Source: Gemmatimonadaceae bacterium (GTDB lineage: Bacteria > Gemmatimonadota > Gemmatimonadetes > Gemmatimonadales > Gemmatimonadaceae). From it: DNA of 53,988 nucleotides. The position numbers and the translations under genes are program-made. The stretch spans positions 1 through 53,988 of the forward strand of contig JAICLZ010000024.1 in the NCBI GenBank assembly GCA_025929535.1, read 5' to 3'. The notes below the pieces were generated by a model. It had not been told where the DNA came from, ran no database searches, and saw nothing but the letters and a program-made list of their open reading frames with translations. Shown piece after piece: positions 48,319 through 53,988 of the stretch (the first letter of the stretch is position 1; each line of letters opens with the position of its first letter).

Positions 48319-50894
48319 TCCGCTTCTGCATCTGGCTGCTCGAACGAGCGCTTCGACCGGATCTCGCCTCGCACGTGATTGGCGATCTGATCGAACAGCA
48401 GGAGCGCGGCTCGCTCTGGATGCTGCGCGAGACCATTTCCGCGCTCTGGCATCTGCACGCGCGCCCGCACCCGCGCGGCGATCTCGTGCTCAGCGTGCTC
48501 GCGGATCTCCGCGTCGCCGCGCGCCTGCTGCGCCGGTCGCCGGCGTTCACCCTCGTCTCCGTGCTCACGCTCGGATTGGCGATTGGCGCCACGACCGTGA
48601 TCTTCAGCGTGATCGAGCCCGTGCTTCTCGAGCCACTGCCGTACCCTGGTGCCGAGCGGCTGGTGATGGTGTGGGAGCGAAATGCGGCTGGCACGCGCGA
48701 CAACGTGGGGTTCGCAACGTTTCGCGACCTCGCCACGCAATCGCGAACGATCGAGCGTGCTGCCGCCATGGGAGAATGGCAGCCGACGCTTTCGGATCAC
48801 GGTGAGCCCGAGCGCGTACGCGGCGACCGCGTCTCGTGGACGTATTTCCGAACGCTCGGCGTGAAGCCCGCGCTGGGTCGTGACTTTCTCGAGAGCGAGG
48901 ATCGTCCGGGAACCAATCAGGTCGTGATTTTGAGCCACGGGTTGTGGGAGCGCCGGTTTGGCGGCGACTCGTCGATCATCGGGAACGCCATCTCGATCGA
49001 TGGCAATCCGATGACCGTGGCGGGCGTGATGCCCGCGTCCTTCGACAACGCGCCCTCGCCTCTGGCGAAGATCTGGCGGGTGCTCGGCTATCTGAATCAG
49101 CCCTACGCGTGCCGCACGTGCCACCACCTGCAGATGATCGCCCGTATACGGCCGGGCGTGAGCCCGGAAGCGGCGCAGAACGAGCTCTCTGGAATCAAGT
49201 CGCAGCTGATTCTGGCGTATCCGAAGGAATACGCGGCTGCGGGAGTCATCGTCGGCAAGGTGCAGGATGAGATCACCATGGGAGCTCGACCTGCACTGTG
49301 GGCGCTGAGTGGTGCAGTGCTGCTCGTCCTGCTGATCGCCGTCGCGAACGTCGTGAGCCTGCAGCTCGCGCGCGCGATTCGGCGTGCGCAGGAGTTTGCC
49401 GTTCGGGGTGCGCTCGGCGCGAGTCGTGCGCGCATGATCCGGCAGCTCCTCACGGAGGGATTGCTGCTGGCGACGCTCGGAGGGTTGGCGGGAGTGCTCG
49501 TCGCGTATCTCTCGCTCCCGCTTCTCGTGCAGCGGCTCCCCGACTCGCTGCCGCGGCTGGACGCGATTCACGTCGACGTGGGTGCGCTCGGCGTGGTGAC
49601 CACGATCGTGCTGCTGCTCGCGATCGTCATGGGGCTCGCGCCGGCGCGCGGTCGCTTCGCCAATCTGTCCTCGTCGCTCGGCTCGGGAAGACGGCTTTCC
49701 GGAACCGTGAGTCACTCCACGCGTGCCGCGCTCGTGGTGGCGGAAGTCGCGCTCGCGATGATGTTGCTGGTGAGCGCGGGACTGCTGGGCCGGAGCCTCG
49801 TTCGGCTGCTCGGCGTGGATGTCGGATTCGATACCTCGCACCTGCTCACGCTCGAGATCAATTCCACGGGCTCGAGATACGCGAGCGACTCGAGCGTGTA
49901 CGACTTCCACGATCGTGTGCGCGAGGCCGTGGGAGCGCTTCCCGGCGTGTCGAGCGTGGCGGTTGCAAACCAGCTTCCGCTCGGCGGCAATGTCGACATG
50001 TACGGCGTGGCGGACATCGACAACCTTCCGGCGAATCTCGAACAGGTGCCGTTCGCCGATCGCTACACCGTTTCTGCGAATTATCTGTCGACCATGCGCA
50101 TCCCGATCATCGAGGGGAGCGGCTTCACGGCGGCCGAGGCTACGGAAGGGTCGAACAAGGTGGCGCTGGTGAGCGAGGCACTCGCGAAGCGGCTCTGGCC
50201 GAACGAGAGCGCGCTCGGCAAGAGAATCCGAATGGGTGGAGAGAGTCGCCCGGCGCGTACGGTCATTGGCGTGACGGGCAACATTCGCCACAGCGGCCTG
50301 GACGCGAAAACCATGATGCAGTGGTACGTGCCCGAGCGACAGTTCGACGCCGACAATCAGGAGGTGCTGATCGTGCGCACGGCCGGGGACCCCGCAACGC
50401 TCGCGCCGGCGGTGCGCAGAACCATCGCCGCGATCGACCCCACGCAACCGATCGTGAAGATCGCGACGATGGAAGATGTCGTTGCGGCGTCCACGAGCCA
50501 GCGTCGGCTTGCGCTCGCGTTGTTCGGGACTTTTGCGGCGGCGGCGCTACTCCTCGCGATCGCCGGCATCTACGGAGTGCTGGCCGGTACGGTCACGGAG
50601 CGCACGCGCGAGATCGGTGTGCGCAGCGCGCTCGGCGCGACGCCCCGAAAGCTGATCGGTCTCATCGTGGGACAGGGCGGGCGGCTCGCCGCGCTCGGTA
50701 TCGCGCTTGGCCTCGCCGGATCGTTCGCTCTCACGAGATATCTTCGGTCGCTGCTGTTCGGAGTTGCGCCCAACGACCTCGTGACGCTCGCAGGCGTGTG
50801 TCTTCTCCTCGCCGCAGTCACGCTTGCCGCGTGTCTCGTACCGGCTGCGCGGGCCGCTCGTGTGGAGCCGAGCACCGCGCTGCGCAGTGAGTGA
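48315..50894 (+). CDS. ADOP-type permease, prefix type 2
   Basis: The protein is 859 residues. The N-terminal prefix (LLERALRPDLASHVIGDLIEQQERG) differs from that of the other ADOP protein in this window and is followed by a short helical segment. The first MacB_PCD region (LTLGLAIGATTVIFSVIE ... LPYPGAERLVMVWERN), FtsX helices (WALSGAVLLVLLIAVANVVSLQLARAI), and a second PCD/FtsX half ending in EPSTALRSE follow. It is coupled to PadR2 through a 4-nt overlap. No ATPase is adjacent. ADOP proteins are thought to act in export or envelope stress, but none is well characterised. Confidence 0.92.
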   Translation: MIRFCIWLLERALRPDLASHVIGDLIEQQERGSLWMLRETISALWHLHARPHPRGDLVLSVLADLRVAARLLRRSPAFTLVSVLTLGLAIGATTVIFSVIEPVLLEPLPYPGAERLVMVWERNAAGTRDNVGFATFRDLATQSRTIERAAAMGEWQPTLSDHGEPERVRGDRVSWTYFRTLGVKPALGRDFLESEDRPGTNQVVILSHGLWERRFGGDSSIIGNAISIDGNPMTVAGVMPASFDNAPSPLAKIWRVLGYLNQPYACRTCHHLQMIARIRPGVSPEAAQNELSGIKSQLILAYPKEYAAAGVIVGKVQDEITMGARPALWALSGAVLLVLLIAVANVVSLQLARAIRRAQEFAVRGALGASRARMIRQLLTEGLLLATLGGLAGVLVAYLSLPLLVQRLPDSLPRLDAIHVDVGALGVVTTIVLLLAIVMGLAPARGRFANLSSSLGSGRRLSGTVSHSTRAALVVAEVALAMMLLVSAGLLGRSLVRLLGVDVGFDTSHLLTLEINSTGSRYASDSSVYDFHDRVREAVGALPGVSSVAVANQLPLGGNVDMYGVADIDNLPANLEQVPFADRYTVSANYLSTMRIPIIEGSGFTAAEATEGSNKVALVSEALAKRLWPNESALGKRIRMGGESRPARTVIGVTGNIRHSGLDAKTMMQWYVPERQFDADNQEVLIVRTAGDPATLAPAVRRTIAAIDPTQPIVKIATMEDVVAASTSQRRLALALFGTFAAAALLLAIAGIYGVLAGTVTERTREIGVRSALGATPRKLIGLIVGQGGRLAALGIALGLAGSFALTRYLRSLLFGVAPNDLVTLAGVCLLLAAVTLAACLVPAARAARVEPSTALRSE

Positions 50895-50914
50895 TTCCGC
50901 ACGTCCGTTCGGAC

Positions 50915-51652
50915 TCAAGGCCCGGGCTGATGCACCTCCACGGGCGCAACACGCCTGGCCCGCGCCCTGAGATTGAGGACCTCCACGGCGAGCGAGAATG
51001 CCATCGCGAAATAGATGTAGCCCTTCGAGATGTGCTGGCCCACGCCGTCCGCAACGAGCACGACTCCGATGAGCAGCAGAAATGCGAGTGCGAGCATTTT
51101 CACGGTGGGATGCCGTTCGACGAAGTCGCTCACCAACCCCGAGAAGGCGAGCATGAACAGCACGGCGAGCACCACGGCGCTCACCATGATGGCGAGCTCG
51201 TCCACCATTCCCACCGCGGTGATCACCGAATCGAGCGAGAAGACGACATCGAGGATGAGGATCTGCGCGATGACGCTCGCGAACGATACTGCTCCACGCG
51301 TCTCACGGTGCTGAGCCTCGCCCTCGACCCGTACGTGCATCTCGTGCGTGCTCTTCGCGATGAGGAACAATCCGCCAGCGATGAGAATCAGATCGCGGCC
51401 CGAGACCCCGCGCCCGAGCACTGCGAAAAGTGGCGTCGTCAGGCGCATGATCCAGGTGATCGTGAACAGGAGCAAAATGCGCGTGATGAGCGCCAGCGAC
51501 AGCCCGAGGATACGGGCGCGTTTTCTCTGATCGACGGGGAGCTTCCCCGCGAGAATCGAGATGAAAACGACATTGTCGATACCGAGCACGATCTCCAGCA
51601 GGAGGAGCGTGCCGAGGGCGAGCCAGTTGGCGGGATCGGAGAAGATGTCCAT
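50915..51652 (-). CDS. TerC-family integral membrane protein
   Basis: The protein is 245 residues with about seven transmembrane helices. TerC hallmarks are LLEIVLGIDNVVFISILAGKLP with the conserved Glu20 and Asp26, and the second acidic motif in ILDVVFSLDSVITAVGMVDEL. The family is linked to metal (manganese) export or loading of exported metalloproteins and to tellurite resistance; the exact role is unresolved. It stands alone, convergent with the ADOP permease (20 nt) and divergent from the hydrolase gene across 269 nt. Confidence 0.93.
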   Translation of the reverse strand: MDIFSDPANWLALGTLLLLEIVLGIDNVVFISILAGKLPVDQRKRARILGLSLALITRILLLFTITWIMRLTTPLFAVLGRGVSGRDLILIAGGLFLIAKSTHEMHVRVEGEAQHRETRGAVSFASVIAQILILDVVFSLDSVITAVGMVDELAIMVSAVVLAVLFMLAFSGLVSDFVERHPTVKMLALAFLLLIGVVLVADGVGQHISKGYIYFAMAFSLAVEVLNLRARARRVAPVEVHQPGP

Positions 51653-51921
51653 GCAGTACCAGTTCGAGCCTCGTCAGCCTGCGAGTCCTCACTATCCAGC
51701 TCGATCCCGGCCCATCCGTAGTCGAGGGATTCAGAGCGGGGATCTCGATCGAGAGTGGATCGCCTTCCGGAGGCGTCCTCTGGCAAGAAGATAGTCGATC
51801 GAAAGCATACCCGGTCCGAGCATCGCCGGGCTCCTGGGCCACGGGGTCGCCGGCCTCTGGAGCGCCGCGCTGCGCGGCGAGTAGATTCCGCGGGGAGGCC
51901 ATCTCCCGAGAGGCAATCGTC
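51653..51921. other. Intergenic region between terC and the hydrolase gene
   Basis: It contains a perfect 12-bp palindrome TCTCGATCGAGA at 51743-51754 and a GC-rich near-palindrome at 51863-51879. I found no ORF with ribosome site and no convincing promoter hexamers. Both flanking genes must have promoters here. Confidence 0.4.
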
Positions 51922-53988
51922 GTGCACCCACCGCGTGCGTCGCTCGTGCGTCGCTCCGCAATCGCGCTCGCATTTGCGACCGCCGTATCACTCACGATTC
52001 CGTCGGCCGCGGAAGCCCGCGTCGTCCGCGTGGTCATCGACACGCGAGAGACGATAGCGGATGGCGCGTCGTTCGGTGCCGTGGGCGCGTACGAGCGAAT
52101 CACGGGCCGCGTGTTCTTCGCGTTCGACCCTGCGAATGCCCACGACCTGCAGATCGTCGACCTGAGTCGCGCGCCGCGCAACGGGCATGGCGAGGTCGAG
52201 GCGTGGTCGGAATTCGTCATGCTCCGCCCGATCGATCGTTCGCGCGCGAGTGGCGTGACGCTGCTCGATGTGGTCAATCGCGGCATGATGACCGTCGGCG
52301 TCTTTCACCTGGGCGCGAATCGCGAGAGCCCGCCGGATGCCGCCGCCTACTATGGCGACGCGCTCCTTCTGCGCCGCGGCCTCACCGTCGTGATGCTCGG
52401 CTGGCAATGGGACATTCTGCCGAGTGCGCCGGGGCTGCACTTCCATGCGCCGGTGGCCGGCGATTCAGCGCACCCGGTCACGGGGCTCGTGCGCAGCGAC
52501 ATCACCGTCGATGCGCCGACGCGCACCATCCCCCTCGGCCACGTGGTGGGCGGGAGTCTCGCGCTCGCGTATCCCGTGTCGGATACGACGGATGCAAGGA
52601 ACCAGCTCACCGTGCGCGAGGGTCCAGTCGCGTCCCGACGAGTGATCCCGCGAGCCGAGTGGCGTTTCGCGCACGAGGATTCGAGCGGAGCAGTGACCGC
52701 GGATTCGCGCAACGTGTACATGCGCGCGGGATTCGAGGCGGGAAAGATCTACGAAGTGATCTACCGCGCGAAAGATCCCGTAGTCGTGGGTACCGGGCTC
52801 GCGGCCGTGCGCGACATGATGTCGTATCTCAAGTACGACACGGGGAGCATCGCGCCGACGAAGCTCGGCATTGCGTACGGCGTGTCGCAGACGGGCCGCT
52901 TCCTTCGCCACTTTCTCTACCAGGATTTCAACGTCGACGAGCGCGGGCGCAAGGCGTTCGATGGGATCTTCGCGCACACGGCGGGCGCGGGTCGCGGCTC
53001 GTTCAACCATCGCTTCGCGCAGCCGTCGCGCGATGCGCAGCCGTACACGACGTTCTTCTATCCGACGGACGTGTTCCCGTTCACGAGTGTGGAGGAGAGC
53101 GATCCGGCGACGGGTGCGCGTGACGGACTGCGCGTCCATCCCGGTCGCGCAGCTGGCACGGTGCCACCGCCCAAGGTGTTCTACGTGGACGGCGGCTACG
53201 AGTACTGGGGACGCGCGGCGTCGCTCACGCACACGACCGTCGACGGCAAACGCGACGTGGCGTTTCTGCCGAGCGAGCGGCGATACGTGGTATCGTCCGC
53301 GCAGCATTCGAGTCCGGCGAAGTTTCCTCCGGCAGACGACCAGCGATTCGCGTCGGGCACTGCGTATCGCGGCGATCCGCTCGACCAGCGGCTCGCTCTG
53401 CGTGCGCTCATGATGGCCCTGGTGGATTGGGTGAAGGATGGGCGCGAGCCGCCGGCCTCGCGCTATCCGACGAACGCGGCGGGGACGCTCGTGCCGATCG
53501 ACTCGACGAGACGGCCGCAGATCCCCGGTGTGCCGCTCGCGAACATCCCTGCGCAGCCGTACCGCTACGACTTCGGGCCGCGTTGGAAGGAGGGAATCGT
53601 CGATCGCGAGCCGCCCAAGCTCGGCGCTCCGTACGCGGTGCGCGTGTCGCAGACGGACTCGATCGGCAACGATCTGGGCGGGATTCGAAGCGTCGAGGCA
53701 CGCGTGCCGCTCGCGACGTACTTCCCGTGGCAGCTGCGTACGGGCGCGGCATCGGACAGACTCGCGAGCTTCCGGGGGACGTTCGTTCCGCTGCCGCGCA
53801 CGGAAGCGGAGCGTGCGCGAACGAGGGATCCGCGGCCGAGCATCGAGAAGCTGTACGGCGGGAGTCGCGACGTGTTCTTGAAACGCGTGGATGCAGCGAC
53901 GGCGGATCTCGTGGCGCAAGGATTTCTCCTCGCGGAGGATGTGGTGGCCGCGCGAGAGCGAATGGCAGCGACGTGGGATTGGGTGGAG
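51922..53988 (+). CDS. Exported alpha/beta hydrolase-domain protein, 3'-truncated by window edge
   Basis: The frame is open for 689 codons from a GTG with GAGAGG upstream and runs off the window. The signal peptide is MHPPRASLVRRSAIALAFAT, with cleavage expected near SAAEA. Family blocks are GAYERITGRVFFAFDP, LLDVVNRGMM, LTVVMLGWQWDI, KLGIAYGVSQTGRFLRHFLYQDFN (nucleophile-elbow GVSQTGR), GIFAHTAGAGRGSFNHRFAQPSRD, PKVFYVDGGYEYWGRAASL and YVVSSAQHS (late catalytic His). This is the large secreted alpha/beta hydrolase-domain family (Abhydrolase_10 type). The substrate is unknown. Little more than a short C-terminus should be missing. Confidence 0.85.
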   Translation, partial: MHPPRASLVRRSAIALAFATAVSLTIPSAAEARVVRVVIDTRETIADGASFGAVGAYERITGRVFFAFDPANAHDLQIVDLSRAPRNGHGEVEAWSEFVMLRPIDRSRASGVTLLDVVNRGMMTVGVFHLGANRESPPDAAAYYGDALLLRRGLTVVMLGWQWDILPSAPGLHFHAPVAGDSAHPVTGLVRSDITVDAPTRTIPLGHVVGGSLALAYPVSDTTDARNQLTVREGPVASRRVIPRAEWRFAHEDSSGAVTADSRNVYMRAGFEAGKIYEVIYRAKDPVVVGTGLAAVRDMMSYLKYDTGSIAPTKLGIAYGVSQTGRFLRHFLYQDFNVDERGRKAFDGIFAHTAGAGRGSFNHRFAQPSRDAQPYTTFFYPTDVFPFTSVEESDPATGARDGLRVHPGRAAGTVPPPKVFYVDGGYEYWGRAASLTHTTVDGKRDVAFLPSERRYVVSSAQHSSPAKFPPADDQRFASGTAYRGDPLDQRLALRALMMALVDWVKDGREPPASRYPTNAAGTLVPIDSTRRPQIPGVPLANIPAQPYRYDFGPRWKEGIVDREPPKLGAPYAVRVSQTDSIGNDLGGIRSVEARVPLATYFPWQLRTGAASDRLASFRGTFVPLPRTEAERARTRDPRPSIEKLYGGSRDVFLKRVDAATADLVAQGFLLAEDVVAARERMAATWDWVE

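Noticed and set aside
51861..51884. SAALRGE-stop peptide resembling the C-terminal end of ADOP permeases (TALRSE)
   Set aside because: Upstream codons in this frame hit a stop at 51792 and show no permease sequence. The match is six residues in GC-rich DNA and most likely chance.
1..53988. tRNA, rRNA, integrase, transposase or attachment sites
   Set aside because: I looked for conserved tRNA and rRNA segments and for transposase or integrase motifs on both strands and saw none; a covariance or profile search could still find a divergent one.

Overview
The window is a high-GC, gene-dense bacterial chromosome segment. The gene complement points to Gemmatimonadota (Gemmatimonadaceae-like), with Acidobacteriota as the main alternative. 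The supporting signs are two PadR + ADOP-type (MacB/FtsX-like) permease modules, an ECF sigma factor fused into an operon with a Ser/Thr kinase carrying a TPR-like tail, a tricorn-protease homologue, a HemQ-type haem enzyme, a group-III truncated globin and many lipoproteins. I see no tRNA, rRNA, CRISPR array, prophage or transposase gene. About 47 genes are supported. The first (truncated globin) and last (alpha/beta hydrolase-domain protein) run off the window edges.

Layout. 1-2.5 kb: globin fragment, a membrane protein, a DUF4198 (NikK-like) exported protein, and tag (3-methyladenine glycosylase). 2.5-8.9 kb: a tightly coupled minus-strand operon of ECF sigma factor, Ser/Thr kinase, pentapeptide-repeat protein, ABC ATPase and ABC permease, with tag at its tail. 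8.9-12.1 kb: a minus-strand redox operon of aldo/keto reductase, peroxiredoxin, cytosolic DsbA-like protein and zinc alcohol dehydrogenase, closed by a clear hairpin terminator. 12.3-18.3 kb: a complete tripartite RND efflux operon (lipoprotein adaptor, HAE1 pump, NodT-type outer-membrane factor). 18.4-19.5 kb: two paralogous cupredoxin lipoproteins. 19.6-22.9 kb: a minus-strand operon of a predicted outer-membrane protein, a DoxX-like protein, and a LytS/LytR two-component pair. 23-31.2 kb: a DHA2 drug exporter, a two-domain cupredoxin-like protein, an exported tricorn-like protease and a FUSC-family protein. 31.4-35.3 kb: a TTHB210-like lipoprotein, a CHASE3/PAS histidine kinase and a receiver-only response regulator. 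35.4-38 kb: a membrane protein + winged-helix regulator pair, isoprenyl transferase, and an LCM-type methyltransferase. 38-41.4 kb: an inverted-repeat element built of CGGAT units, HemQ, a UPF0173 hydrolase, an exported phosphoesterase and a small coiled-coil protein. 41.5-50.9 kb: two PadR-ADOP modules on opposite strands flank a stress-like operon (micro-ORF, SRPBCC protein, zinc dehydrogenase) and a membrane protein. 50.9 kb to the end: a TerC protein and the alpha/beta hydrolase-domain protein.

The most interesting non-gene signals are a 37-bp dyad that covers the -10, leader and Shine-Dalgarno of the second PadR gene; the CGGAT inverted-repeat element; a 22-bp perfect hairpin after the dehydrogenase; a candidate 21-residue micro-ORF with a perfect Shine-Dalgarno, coupled to the SRPBCC gene; and a recurring -10-like TANNNT hexamer 5-7 nt upstream of several start codons, suggesting leaderless transcripts. 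Functions are inferred from motifs read by eye; no database search was possible.
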